From: Parapedobacter lycopersici
Lineage (GTDB): Bacteria > Bacteroidota > Bacteroidia > Sphingobacteriales > Sphingobacteriaceae
NCBI RefSeq assembly: GCF_024643285.1
Contig: NZ_JAMSLW010000003.1
Span: 62,001 to 126,000, forward strand
Length of the DNA stretch: 64,000 nucleotides
Reading direction: 5' to 3'
Below are positions 9,553 through 18,290 of this stretch, piece by piece. Position numbers and translations under genes: made by a program. Position 1 is the stretch's first letter; every line of letters begins with the position of its first letter. A model generated the notes under the pieces. The model saw only the letters and a list, made by a program, of their open reading frames with translations. It had not been told where the DNA came from and did no database searches.

Positions 9553-9583
9553 CAAAGTTATCACGTACTTTTGTTCCAGGCAA
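9553..9583 (-). promoter_or_regulatory. Promoter of the propeller lipoprotein gene
   Basis: On the minus strand TTGC and TAACTTTG (reverse complement of 9553-9560) are 19 bases apart, close to the Bacteroidota consensus, with the gene start about 20 bases downstream. Confidence 0.6.
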
Positions 9584-9733
9584 TCCACGAAAACAAGGAA
9601 AAATGAAAATCAATCACATCAGCATCCCGTTATAAGGGCACAAAAATGCGGCTGGATACATACCGTTACCCATCGTTCCGAAAAAACCGTTTCGTTATGT
9701 GGCGTTACCTTAAAAAGTGTTGTCCGTTGCCGT

Positions 9734-10348
9734 TTAGCCGATCAGCTTTTGCTCGATGGCGATCCTGACGAGTACGGCTGTATTTTTTGCATCCAGTTTC
9801 AGCAGCAGGTTTTTCCGGTAGCTTTTAATGGTCTCCGGACTTAAAAAGATCCGGTCGGCAATTTCACCGTTGGTTAGTCCCTCGGCAATCAACTTCAGCA
9901 GTTCGCGTTCACGCTCCGTAAGCCAGATGTGCTTTTCCCGTGGCCGTTTCAATAGCAAATCCACTTCATGGCAAAGGAATGTGCCGCCAGCGGCAACAGC
10001 CTGTATCCCCGCCAGTACTTCTTCGGTCATTGCGTTCTTGATGAGGTAGCCCGAAGCGCCATTGTCCAGCATCTGTCGTACAATGCTGTATTCATCGTGT
10101 GTAGTCAGCGCTAACACGTTGATCGCCGGAAATTGTGTTTTCACTTCTTTACAGAAATCCAGGCCACTGATATCCGGCAACCCCACATCAAGCAGCAGCA
10201 CATCCGGTTTCCAAAAGCCTAAGGAAAGCCGGCATTCGGCAGCACTATGCGCCACACCGACCACGATAGCCGATCCGGATCCGTCGATCAGTCCCTTTAA
10301 CCCTTCGGTCAGGATCTTATGGTCGTCTACAATGACTACCCTAATCAT
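9734..10348 (-). CDS. NarL/FixJ-type response regulator
   Basis: A receiver domain (about residues 1-120) with VVIVDDHK, the phospho-acceptor Asp in DVLLLDVGLPD and the Lys in GYLIKNA, followed by a LuxR-type helix-turn-helix: LTERERELLKLIAEGLTNGEIADRIFLSPETIKSYRKNLLLKL. I start at the ATG at 10348 (MIRVVIV); an in-frame ATG at 10357 adds three residues. Its start overlaps the 3' end of the kinase gene, so the two are translated together and form a cognate pair. Targets are unknown. Confidence 0.93.
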   Translation of the reverse strand: MIRVVIVDDHKILTEGLKGLIDGSGSAIVVGVAHSAAECRLSLGFWKPDVLLLDVGLPDISGLDFCKEVKTQFPAINVLALTTHDEYSIVRQMLDNGASGYLIKNAMTEEVLAGIQAVAAGGTFLCHEVDLLLKRPREKHIWLTERERELLKLIAEGLTNGEIADRIFLSPETIKSYRKNLLLKLDAKNTAVLVRIAIEQKLIG

Positions 10349-12293
10349 GCTGTCCATTTTTTGTCAGTTCCAGTTCTACGTGTATTTCTGTTCCCTGTGC
10401 GGAGGAATAGCAGTCCATTTTACCCTGGAAAGCGGCCACCCGCTGGCGGATATTCTGTAATCCCATTCCTTCGGTTACCGTCTTTTGGTCAAACCCGCTA
10501 CCATTATCCTGTACCGTGAAGGAAAGCCGGTCGTTTTCCTGTACCAATTGCACGTTAATCTGCGTTGCCCCGGCATGTTTCAATGCATTATTGACCAGCT
10601 CATGAACACAGCGATAGACCATGATCTCCAGTTTTCCAGGCAGCCGGGCCTCATCCCCGAAATAATGGAAACTAGCTGTCGGGATGGCGGCGCAGAAATC
10701 CGACAGGGAAACCTTCAGCCCATAGCGCAGCAATGATTCGGGCATCATGTGGTGCGCGACGCGGCGAAGTTCCTGTATCGAGTCGTCGAGCATGCCCAAT
10801 GCCTTCTGGAAGCGGGAAACGTCCACCGCTTCCAGTACCGCGTCGCCATTCACCTGTGGCAGGTTGAATTTCACCAACGACAACATGCTGCCCAGCCCAT
10901 CGTGCAGGTCTTTTGCCAGGCGCGTACGCTCGGCCGCTTCGCCGTCAAGTGTGGCATGTACTGCCACCAGCTGTTTTTCCTGCTCCAGCCGCTGTGCCGC
11001 TTCTTCGGCTAACTTTCTCCTACTGACGGCCAGCCGATAACGCATGACAGCGAACGCCAGCGCGATCAGGAGAACGATGCCCCCGGCGACACCAAGCCAC
11101 AAATACAATCGCCGTTGCTTTTCGAGTGCACCGATCTGCAAGGATTTCTTTTCGGTCTCATATTTGACTTCCATTTCGGAAAATGCACGGTGAAATGTCT
11201 CGTTATGCTGCGTTTCAAGCGCCGTAACAAATTCGTTTACATAATGTTCCATGGAATCGATACGCCCCAATCGTCCATATGCAAGTGAAAGGTGGATATA
11301 TGCATGTTTGGTCATGTTTACATCTGTCGAATCCATTTGCAGTACCTTTAATCCGGTCGCGATGCATTCGCTGTAGTTGCCTGAATAATAATAGATGGCA
11401 GTTAATATCGTGGCGCTGCTGGTCGCCAGACCCCAGAGCCCGGCGGCTTCGGCCCGCTGCAGTGCCTGTTGTGCAATGGGCAAGGCCGCATCATAATCTC
11501 CATAATAGTTATAGGCACTCGCCAAAACGGCCAATGTTCTACTTTCACCGGACTTATTGCCAAGTTCCCGATAGATGTTGAGCGCCTGTTCAATCGGTCG
11601 AATCGATTCTTCTTTGGGCTTTTCCTGCCCGCGATATAGGGCACCCAGGTCGGTGTATATGGAAGCCAGTTCCTCCTTATTTCCACTTTCCATAGCCAGC
11701 TGCGCTGCCTGCTTGTAATAGGTCAGCGCTTGGTCGTTATTCTTCAACAGCCGATAAATACCACCTATGCGAGCATATATTTCGCAGAGCTCATAACCGT
11801 TATCCGTCTTTTCAAGTATAACGGCTGATTTTTTAAAGTAATCCATCGCCGCGTCATACCTGTTTTGGGAAACGTAAAGGCTGCCGTAGAGTCGATACAC
11901 GCCTGCTTCTTGTGTTGCTCCGTGCCTCAGCGCAATGGGCAACGCTTTTTCTAAATAAAATTCGGCTGAATCATCGGCGGACTTCATCATATAAGCCGCA
12001 CCCAGATTTTGATAAAATGCGCCTTCCATTTGCTCATCGCCGGTTTGAAGTGCTAAGTCCAATCCTGTTTTAGCAAAGTGCAGTGACTTGGATATATCTT
12101 CCCTGACATACCCTTTTGATAAATCCTGGTATAATCGGATCTTTTCACTATCCGTAAGCCTTTTCGTGGCCAGTGCCCGTTCCAGGGAATCCAGTGACTG
12201 ACCGAGACCGATGAACGGTGATCCTGCCAAAACCAGGTTTAGTGCGAAACGGAACACCTGCCGTATGCTTTGCTGTAGAAGTCCTTTTGTCAT
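10341..12293 (-). CDS. TPR-containing sensor histidine kinase (HisKA_3 type)
   Basis: The frame is open far upstream, but the ATG at 12293 (MTKGLLQQSIRQ) gives a signal peptide and avoids overlap with the lipoprotein gene at 12483, so the protein is about 650 residues. An exported tetratricopeptide array (about residues 40-410) is followed by one membrane helix (YLWLGVAGGIVLLIALAFAVM), a coiled coil, and the dimerisation/phospho-acceptor motif ERTRLAKDLHDGLGSM with its His, then an HATPase domain with NNALKH and DNGSGFD. TPR kinases of this kind usually pair with NarL-type regulators, as here. The signal sensed is unknown. Confidence 0.92.
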   Translation of the reverse strand: MTKGLLQQSIRQVFRFALNLVLAGSPFIGLGQSLDSLERALATKRLTDSEKIRLYQDLSKGYVREDISKSLHFAKTGLDLALQTGDEQMEGAFYQNLGAAYMMKSADDSAEFYLEKALPIALRHGATQEAGVYRLYGSLYVSQNRYDAAMDYFKKSAVILEKTDNGYELCEIYARIGGIYRLLKNNDQALTYYKQAAQLAMESGNKEELASIYTDLGALYRGQEKPKEESIRPIEQALNIYRELGNKSGESRTLAVLASAYNYYGDYDAALPIAQQALQRAEAAGLWGLATSSATILTAIYYYSGNYSECIATGLKVLQMDSTDVNMTKHAYIHLSLAYGRLGRIDSMEHYVNEFVTALETQHNETFHRAFSEMEVKYETEKKSLQIGALEKQRRLYLWLGVAGGIVLLIALAFAVMRYRLAVSRRKLAEEAAQRLEQEKQLVAVHATLDGEAAERTRLAKDLHDGLGSMLSLVKFNLPQVNGDAVLEAVDVSRFQKALGMLDDSIQELRRVAHHMMPESLLRYGLKVSLSDFCAAIPTASFHYFGDEARLPGKLEIMVYRCVHELVNNALKHAGATQINVQLVQENDRLSFTVQDNGSGFDQKTVTEGMGLQNIRQRVAAFQGKMDCYSSAQGTEIHVELELTKNGQHD

Positions 12294-12327
12294 GCGATCT
12301 ATATAACTGGTTTGGTTTATCGTATAG

Positions 12328-12372
12328 CAAAGGTAGCGATATCCATGCGGGATAAAAACCCCCTTTAGGGGG
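12328..12372 (-). promoter_or_regulatory. Probable kinase-regulator promoter and adjacent inverted repeat
   Basis: TACCTTTG on the minus strand (12328-12335) is a good -7 box for the two-component operon. The perfect inverted repeat CCCCC-TTTA-GGGGG at 12359-12372 lies where the -33 region would be, so it may be an operator rather than a terminator; no T run follows it. Confidence 0.45.
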
Positions 12373-12482
12373 TATCGTAGGGAACACGGTCGCGGTAACT
12401 TTGCTTCACAGAACGGATAACAGCGGGCAGCCATGCCGGTTGCCTTCAAATAGAAATAAATACATCCACTAAATGACAGATT

Positions 12483-13175
12483 ATGAACACAATCACAAAG
12501 ACATTCAAAACAATGGGACTTTGCCTCGTGGCGATCGTGCTGGTCTCGTGCTCCAAAGACGAAAATAACTGCGATCCCGAGGATAAGGAAAGCCCTTGCT
12601 ATGCCGGTGTTACGACCAGCCAGTACTTCAAGATGGAAATAGCCGGAGCTGAATGGAAAGCAACAAATACCCCCGGTCATCTGTTCTTTATTGAGTCGCC
12701 AGTTATGGAAATTGACGAGCATACGGGCGTACCGTTTTACTACGTTGAGTTGGTAGGGCTTACGGGATCGGACCCTAACGGCATTACCATCCAGCTACAC
12801 CTGCCGGCAGATAAGTTTTCGAATCCTAAAGGAACCTATCCGATCATCGCAGATGTAAGGAAACTCAATACAGCGGGAGTATCTTCCGCTTGGGTATACG
12901 CAGTTAATGGCACACCGGACCAATATGTTTCCGTTTTTCCGGAATCCATGGATGATGATACGCCTTTATTGCCCGACGCCGGTATGGTCACCATCACGGA
13001 TTTCGAAGTAGGAAACGACAACGATGACGGCAATCAGAAACGGTTATATCGTATCAAAGGCACGTTTTCTGCACCTACAATCTATGGGTTGGACGTGCCC
13101 AACGGATTCAACGGCAACACCGAATCGATATCCAGTGGGGAATTTAATCTCATCAACGCGTTATATCAACAGTAA
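12483..13175 (+). CDS. Hypothetical lipoprotein
   Basis: A 230-residue protein with a type II signal peptide (GLCLVAIVLVSC, lipobox Cys then SKDENNCD). The mature part is beta-rich (YFKMEIAGAEWKATNTPG, GITIQLHLPADKFSNPKGTYPI, GEFNLINALYQQ), similar in style to DUF6252-like lipoproteins that bear an immunoglobulin-like or calycin fold; I do not recognise a specific family. It is divergent from the two-component operon, whose start is 189 bases away, so it may be a target of that system, which is inference only. Confidence 0.75.
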   Translation: MNTITKTFKTMGLCLVAIVLVSCSKDENNCDPEDKESPCYAGVTTSQYFKMEIAGAEWKATNTPGHLFFIESPVMEIDEHTGVPFYYVELVGLTGSDPNGITIQLHLPADKFSNPKGTYPIIADVRKLNTAGVSSAWVYAVNGTPDQYVSVFPESMDDDTPLLPDAGMVTITDFEVGNDNDDGNQKRLYRIKGTFSAPTIYGLDVPNGFNGNTESISSGEFNLINALYQQ

Positions 13176-13221
13176 ATCTGTACTCATTCACACGGAATCG
13201 TTGGTCAACCCCGGCTGCTGC

Positions 13222-13341
13222 TCAGTTTTTAAAAACCGGGCATGCAGCGTCCAGGGTTTTGAGCACACCCGAACGGCCCTCGCAGGCACGTTTCCCATCC
13301 AGCAGTTCTTTCCGCACCGCCTCCAGTTCCGCAATTTTCCG
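13222..13341 (-). pseudogene. C-terminal remnant of a MerR-like metal regulator
   Basis: Read on the minus strand, this stretch gives 39 codons and a TGA. The peptide begins RKIAELEAVRKELLDGK and ends DAACPVFKN, with a second Cys in RACEG. That layout, a coiled-coil helix followed by a cysteine and a final CP(I/V) segment, is the C-terminal end of heavy-metal MerR proteins (compare the CPLI/CPII endings of MerR/CadR-type proteins). An in-frame stop lies just upstream (13342-13344) and there is no room for the DNA-binding domain before the AraC gene, so only the tail survives. It borders the copper ATPase locus. The family call rests on a short segment. Confidence 0.5.
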
Positions 13342-13428
13342 TCAGCGTAACGGGTTCCGTCCGGATTGAACTTTTAATCGTAAATTTGCTTAACGAAGTT
13401 AAGTACTGAATTTTGCCGCAACGAAAAC

Positions 13429-13992
13429 ATGGATACGCTATTCATAAAAAACATGGTCTGTGACCGGTGCATTTTAGTGGTGCAGAACGAGCTGGACAAA
13501 CTGGACATTGCCGTTAAAAATATAAAACTGGGCGAAGTGACGCTTGCCAGGGAGCTGACCACGGACGAAAGGGATGGCCTTGAAAAGACACTGGTGCCAC
13601 TGGGGTTTCAGGTGATTGACGATCGAAAGGGCCGGACCATTGAAAAGATAAAAAATGTCATTATTGACTTGGTGCATCATCAGGAAAGTGGGTTGAAATC
13701 CAACCTTTCCGATGTGCTGGCCGACAAGCTCAATCACGATTACAATTACCTGTCCAACCTGTTCTCGGAAGTGGAGGGCACCACCATCGAGAAATACTTC
13801 ATTGCCCAGAAGATAGAAAAGGTGAAAGAACTTTTGGTATACGATGAACTGTCCCTGAGCGAAATTGCCTTTCGCCTGAACTATTCCAGCGTCGCCTATT
13901 TAAGCAACCAATTCAAGAAAGTCACGGGGCTGACCCCAAGCCATTTCAAACAGATCAGGGAAGAAAAGCGGAAGCCGCTTGACAAGGTGTAA
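13429..13992 (+). CDS. AraC-type regulator with N-terminal heavy-metal-like CxxC domain
   Basis: A 187-residue protein in two parts. Residues 1-70 begin MDTLFIKNMVCDRCILVVQNEL, with a CxxC in the loop where HMA metal-binding domains keep theirs, and continue with an HMA-like beta-alpha-beta pattern. Residues 80-187 are an AraC DNA-binding domain with both helix-turn-helix units (LSEIAFRLNYSSVAYLSNQFKKVTGLTPSHFKQIREEK). It is immediately upstream of the copper ATPase gene and most likely senses copper or a similar ion and controls that gene. Metal binding is inferred from the CxxC. Confidence 0.85.
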   Translation: MDTLFIKNMVCDRCILVVQNELDKLDIAVKNIKLGEVTLARELTTDERDGLEKTLVPLGFQVIDDRKGRTIEKIKNVIIDLVHHQESGLKSNLSDVLADKLNHDYNYLSNLFSEVEGTTIEKYFIAQKIEKVKELLVYDELSLSEIAFRLNYSSVAYLSNQFKKVTGLTPSHFKQIREEKRKPLDKV

Positions 13993-14077
13993 ATCTTACA
14001 AATCCATCCCATAATTACATAACGGCCGGGAGTAGTTTTGTTGCGACCTTTGTATTGTAAAATCAAAGCAAACGAAA

Positions 14078-16492
14078 ATGGCAACAAACAATAGCGAACC
14101 GATTTATCTTCCGCTGGAAAACGTCGAGAGCGAACACTGTGCATTGATCGTCGAAAAGGGACTGGCACAGGTAAAAGGCATCGAAAGCCACAAGGTAGAG
14201 CTTAACAACCGCAGGGCAGCCATTACGGTCGATGACAATGAAGTGGTGTCTGAAGCGGTCAGGGCGGTAAAAGACCTGGGTTACGGTGTCACCACCGTTA
14301 AAGGCTCCTTCCCCGTTTTGGGAATGACGTGCGCTTCCTGTGCGGGCAGCGCGGAAAGCATTGTAAAGCACCAGCCAGGTGTAGTGAATGCCTCGGTAAA
14401 CTTTGCTACAGGAAACCTGACCGTGGAATACCTGCCGAATATGACGGATGCGCCAACGCTGCAGAAAGCCGTTCAGTCCGTAGGCTACGACCTGCTGGTG
14501 GAAGATGAATCCACACAACAGGAGACGTTGGAGACCATTCATGCAGAAAAATTCAAACAGCTAAAGCGCAAAACTACATGGGCGATCCTGCTGTCGATTC
14601 CCGTGGTGATTATCGGCATGTTCTTTATGGAAATGCCTTATGCAGACCCGATCATGTGGCTTTTCTCGACTCCGGTGGTCCTGTGGCTGGGCAAAGACTT
14701 CTTTATCAACGCGTGGAAACAGGCAAAGCACCGGTCGGCCAACATGGATACGCTCGTAGCCCTGAGTACCGGTATCGCCTACCTATTCAGCGTGTTCAAC
14801 ATGCTTTTTGCCGACTTTTGGCACCAAAGGGGATTACACGCCCACGTATATTTCGAGGCGGCGGCTGTCATTATCGCGTTCATCCTGCTGGGTAAACTGC
14901 TGGAAGAACGGGCTAAGGGCAATACTTCGTCTGCCATTAAGAAATTGATGGGACTTCAACCTAAAACGGTAGTTGTTGTCCAGGCGGATGGTACTGAAAA
15001 GCAAGTTGCTATTGACGAGGTGAACGCGGGGGACGTCATCCTGGTGAAACCGGGCGAAAAGATCGCGGTGGATGGCATGGTGGTTTCGGGTAATTCCTAC
15101 GTCGACGAAAGCATGCTGAGCGGCGAACCTGTTCCTGTTCTCAAAAAAGCGAATGAAAAAGTATTTGCCGGCACCATCAACCAGAAGGGAAGCTTCCAGT
15201 TTGAAGCCGTAAAAGTCGGCCGGGAAACCATGCTCGCCCAGATCATCAGAATGGTGCAGGATGCGCAGGGAAGTAAGGCCCCGGTACAGAAGCTGGTCGA
15301 CAGAATCGCGGGAATTTTCGTTCCCGTGGTTATTGCTATCGCGATCCTTACGTTTGTGCTATGGCTGATACTGGGCGGCGACAGCGGTTTGGTGCAGGGG
15401 CTATTGGCAGCCGTTACGGTATTGGTCATTGCCTGCCCCTGTGCGTTGGGACTGGCTACGCCTACGGCAATCATGGTCGGTGTGGGTAAGGGTGCCGAAC
15501 GGGGTATCTTAATCAAGGATGCCGAAAGTCTGGAACTGGCAAAAAAAGTAAATGCCATTGTGTTGGACAAAACAGGTACCATTACCGAGGGAAGACCGCA
15601 GGTTACGGGTATCCGGTGGCTGAACGGTGACGATGCGGCCAAGTCCATCTTACTGAGCCTGGAAAAGCAGTCCGAACACCCATTGGCGGAAGCCGTGGTA
15701 AAACACCTGGAGGGCGCGCCGGCTATTACATTGTCCATGTTTGACAGCATCACCGGTAAAGGGGCCAAAGCCAGCCACGACAATGAAACCTACGTTGTCG
15801 GCAATCGGAAATTGCTGTCGGAACACGATATTTCCATTGACAATGCATTGCAACAGCAGGCAAATGAATGGGGCGGGCAATCAAAAACAGTCATCTGGTT
15901 TGCCAACAGTAGCCAGGCACTTGCGGTGATCGCGATTTCGGACCAGATAAAGGAAACATCGGTTCAGGCGATCAAGGAAATGCAGGATATGGGCATTGAA
16001 CTGTACATGCTGACCGGTGACAATGAAGCAACGGCCAAAGCCATTGCGCAGCAGACCGGCATCGGGCATTACAAAGCCGAGGTACTGCCACAGCACAAAG
16101 CCGATTTCGTAAAGGAACTGCAGCGGCAGGGAAAAGTGGTGGCAATGGTGGGCGATGGCATCAATGACAGTACGGCGCTGGCTACAGCCGATGTCAGTAT
16201 TGCAATGGGCAAGGGGAGCGACATTGCCATGGATGTGGCCAAAATGACCATCATCTCATCGGACCTGACCAAAATACCGCAGGCGATCCGGCTGTCAAAG
16301 CAAACCGTGGCTACCATCAAGCAGAACCTGTTCTGGGCGTTTATCTATAATTTGATCGGTATTCCGATCGCGGCAGGTATCCTTTATCCGATCAACGGAT
16401 TCCTATTGAACCCGATGATTGCCGGGGCCGCCATGGCATTGAGCAGCGTGAGCGTGGTCAGCAATAGCCTGCGCCTGAAATGGAAAAAGTAA
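14078..16492 (+). CDS. copA: Copper-translocating P1B-type ATPase
   Basis: An 804-residue heavy-metal ATPase that exports Cu(I) across the inner membrane. Two N-terminal HMA-like domains are present: the first (about residues 8-70) keeps only one Cys (ESEHCALIV), the second has the full GMTCASC at about 82-90. Eight membrane helices follow, with the metal-binding CPC in VIACPCALG (about 453), the actuator SGEPVP (about 347), the phosphorylation site DKTGT (about 497), an HP motif in SEHPLAEA and GDGIND (about 691). GMTCASC and CPC point to copper. It follows the CxxC-AraC regulator and precedes a small HMA protein. Confidence 0.95.
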   Translation: MATNNSEPIYLPLENVESEHCALIVEKGLAQVKGIESHKVELNNRRAAITVDDNEVVSEAVRAVKDLGYGVTTVKGSFPVLGMTCASCAGSAESIVKHQPGVVNASVNFATGNLTVEYLPNMTDAPTLQKAVQSVGYDLLVEDESTQQETLETIHAEKFKQLKRKTTWAILLSIPVVIIGMFFMEMPYADPIMWLFSTPVVLWLGKDFFINAWKQAKHRSANMDTLVALSTGIAYLFSVFNMLFADFWHQRGLHAHVYFEAAAVIIAFILLGKLLEERAKGNTSSAIKKLMGLQPKTVVVVQADGTEKQVAIDEVNAGDVILVKPGEKIAVDGMVVSGNSYVDESMLSGEPVPVLKKANEKVFAGTINQKGSFQFEAVKVGRETMLAQIIRMVQDAQGSKAPVQKLVDRIAGIFVPVVIAIAILTFVLWLILGGDSGLVQGLLAAVTVLVIACPCALGLATPTAIMVGVGKGAERGILIKDAESLELAKKVNAIVLDKTGTITEGRPQVTGIRWLNGDDAAKSILLSLEKQSEHPLAEAVVKHLEGAPAITLSMFDSITGKGAKASHDNETYVVGNRKLLSEHDISIDNALQQQANEWGGQSKTVIWFANSSQALAVIAISDQIKETSVQAIKEMQDMGIELYMLTGDNEATAKAIAQQTGIGHYKAEVLPQHKADFVKELQRQGKVVAMVGDGINDSTALATADVSIAMGKGSDIAMDVAKMTIISSDLTKIPQAIRLSKQTVATIKQNLFWAFIYNLIGIPIAAGILYPINGFLLNPMIAGAAMALSSVSVVSNSLRLKWKK

Positions 16493-16631
16493 CCCGGAGG
16501 GCCGTGACCCGGTTAGCCCCTTGGCAGGCAATCAGTAAATGTTATAAAAGAAACCCAAAATAGCATAAGAGAAGAAGCTGCCAATTAACGGAAATTTGCA
16601 GTATCAAATAACAACTAAAAAACGTAATAAA

Positions 16632-16853
16632 ATGGAAAATAAGAATCTTCAATTCAAGACGAACCTGAACTGTGGCGGATGCGTATCGAAAGTACAAGCT
16701 GACCTGGATAATGCATCGGGTGTTTGCGAGTGGAATGTGGATATTAACAACAGCGATAAAGTCCTTACCGTAAAATCCGAAGGCATCTCAGCGGATGAGG
16801 TAATTGCCATCATCAAAAGCAAAGGGTTTACGGCTGAATCATTGAATGCATAA
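16632..16853 (+). CDS. CopZ-like heavy-metal-associated protein
   Basis: A 73-residue single HMA domain starting at the ATG at 16632 (MENKNLQF); the longer reading frame from 16596 has no support. The metal site is NCGGCVSKVQ, a CxxC in the usual first loop, and the rest follows the beta-alpha-beta-beta-alpha-beta pattern ending IIKSKGFTAESL. Such proteins carry Cu(I) to CopA in the cytoplasm. It sits 140 bases after copA and is closed by a strong terminator. Confidence 0.9.
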   Translation: MENKNLQFKTNLNCGGCVSKVQADLDNASGVCEWNVDINNSDKVLTVKSEGISADEVIAIIKSKGFTAESLNA

Positions 16854-16872
16854 CCCGGTCGTCACGTAAAAG

Positions 16873-16908
16873 GAAAGGTTGCAGCATTGTGCTGCGACCT
16901 TTTTTTAT
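16873..16908 (+). terminator. Terminator of the copper locus
   Basis: AAAGGTTGCAGCA and TGCTGCGACCTTT form a 13-bp stem (one mismatch) with loop TTG, followed by TTTTATTT. Confidence 0.92.
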
Positions 16909-16944
16909 TTAATGAACTACCTGCATTATTTAACATAGGCTAAA

Positions 16945-16973
16945 TTTAGTCTTCGCTATTCTCCCTAATTTTG
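16945..16973 (+). promoter_or_regulatory. Probable promoter of the ChaA-type antiporter gene
   Basis: TAATTTTG at 16966-16973 fits the -7 consensus, with TTTA at 16945-16948 as a weak -33 box. The start codon lies 20 bases downstream. Confidence 0.5.
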
Positions 16974-16993
16974 TGCTGTTTTAACTATTCACG

Positions 16994-18184
16994 ATGTCAA
17001 ATGAGCATAAGATGAGCAAACAGCTGACTATCAAAGAAATCGTACCTGCCAAGACACTGACCCGCCTGATTGCGGTATGGTTAGTCGTAATCGCGTTTAT
17101 GGTATGGGGAGGCTCTTTTTTGGGCAACGGAATGCCGGCCATGATCGCGGCTGGTGTGTTTCTGATCTTATTGTTAACGATTATCGGTGCCGCTTTTGGT
17201 GTGGTTAAGGAAGCGGATGAACTGGCCCATCAGTTAGGGGAACCCTATGGTACACTTATTCTGACGTTGTCCATTGTTTCGATTGAGGTGATCCTGATCT
17301 CCGCCGTGATGCTGGGTCCGGGCGAGAACCCAACGATCGGCAAAGATTCCATTTTTTCTGTCATGATGATCATCATGAACCTCATTATCGGCCTGTGTAT
17401 CGTGCTGGGCGGACTAAAATTCGGCGAGCAGGAATACAATGCGCAGGGTACGATGTCTTACCTTGGGATGATTATCATGCTGGGCGGAATCGGTTTGCTA
17501 TTGCCTAATTACATTACAGGTGCCGGCAGTGGCTCGTTTACAGACACACAGGCCCTTGTACTTTCCTCATTAATCATCGTGCTATACGCATTTTTCCTGG
17601 TTTTGCAAATGAAAGGATACCGGCACCTGTATGTACAGCCCAAAGCCGGTTTTCTGGAAATCCCGTATCGGGAAAGACGGGCGCAGGACCACGCGAAACG
17701 CATGGAAGATACAACCGCCCAAAGCAGTAGGCGCGAACTGTGGATCCGGTCTGCCGTGTTAATTGCCACAATTTTGCCGATTGTGTTGCTTTCTCACCAT
17801 ATGGCGGTTGTCGTGGATTACGGCATCCGGGCCGCCAATCTGCCACCGTTGCTAGGCGGTGTGTTAATTGCGGTTATCGTATTTACGCCCGAGTCAATGA
17901 CCGCGGTTAAGGCGGCATTAAACAATGAATTTCAACGCGCGGTGAATCTCTGCCACGGGGCCTTCGTTTCTACCGTGGGGCTGACGGTTCCGTCGGTACT
18001 GATCATTGGGTTAATTACGGGCAAAACGGTATTGTTTGGGCTGACGGCTACTGAGACCATCCTTTTTGTCATTACACTGCTGTTAAGCGTAATGACATTC
18101 CTGGGAAAACGCACAACGCCGATTGTAGGCATCATGCACCTGGTGCTGTTTGCCGTATTTATCCTGTTAATTTTTAACCCGTAA
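16994..18184 (+). CDS. Calcium/proton antiporter, ChaA type
   Basis: A 396-residue multi-pass membrane protein of the CaCA superfamily. It has two sodium/calcium exchanger halves of about five helices each; the conserved acidic patches are seen in VSIEVILISAVML (first half) and VFTPESMTAVKAALNNEFQRAVN (second half), like the alpha-repeats of ChaA/CAX proteins. A central charged loop (RERRAQDHAKRMEDTTAQSS) separates them. Such transporters exchange Ca2+, Na+ or K+ for protons. A later in-frame ATG (MSKQLT, residue 7) is possible. It is transcribed alone. Confidence 0.9.
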   Translation: MSNEHKMSKQLTIKEIVPAKTLTRLIAVWLVVIAFMVWGGSFLGNGMPAMIAAGVFLILLLTIIGAAFGVVKEADELAHQLGEPYGTLILTLSIVSIEVILISAVMLGPGENPTIGKDSIFSVMMIIMNLIIGLCIVLGGLKFGEQEYNAQGTMSYLGMIIMLGGIGLLLPNYITGAGSGSFTDTQALVLSSLIIVLYAFFLVLQMKGYRHLYVQPKAGFLEIPYRERRAQDHAKRMEDTTAQSSRRELWIRSAVLIATILPIVLLSHHMAVVVDYGIRAANLPPLLGGVLIAVIVFTPESMTAVKAALNNEFQRAVNLCHGAFVSTVGLTVPSVLIIGLITGKTVLFGLTATETILFVITLLLSVMTFLGKRTTPIVGIMHLVLFAVFILLIFNP

Positions 18185-18249
18185 ACCAAGCGAAAGGGTA
18201 CAGGGGAAAAAAGAAGCAGTTCAATGGCTGACCGGATCCCATAGCGCCG

Positions 18250-18257
18250 TATATTTG
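18250..18257 (+). promoter_or_regulatory. -7 box of the VOC protein gene
   Basis: TATATTTG matches TAnnTTTG and overlaps the upstream in-frame GTG at 18255, which argues that translation begins at the ATG at 18291. Confidence 0.5.
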
Positions 18258-18290
18258 TGTCATCCAGGTAGCAAACCAGAACGCAATCAT

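Noticed and set aside
12294-12722. Longer start of the TPR kinase, up to 12722
   Set aside because: It would run antisense through the start of the lipoprotein gene at 12483 and over the promoter box; the ATG at 12293 gives a signal peptide.
14037-14052. TTTG and GACCTTTG as the copA promoter
   Set aside because: The two boxes are only four bases apart and the second lacks the initial T, so it is not a convincing promoter.
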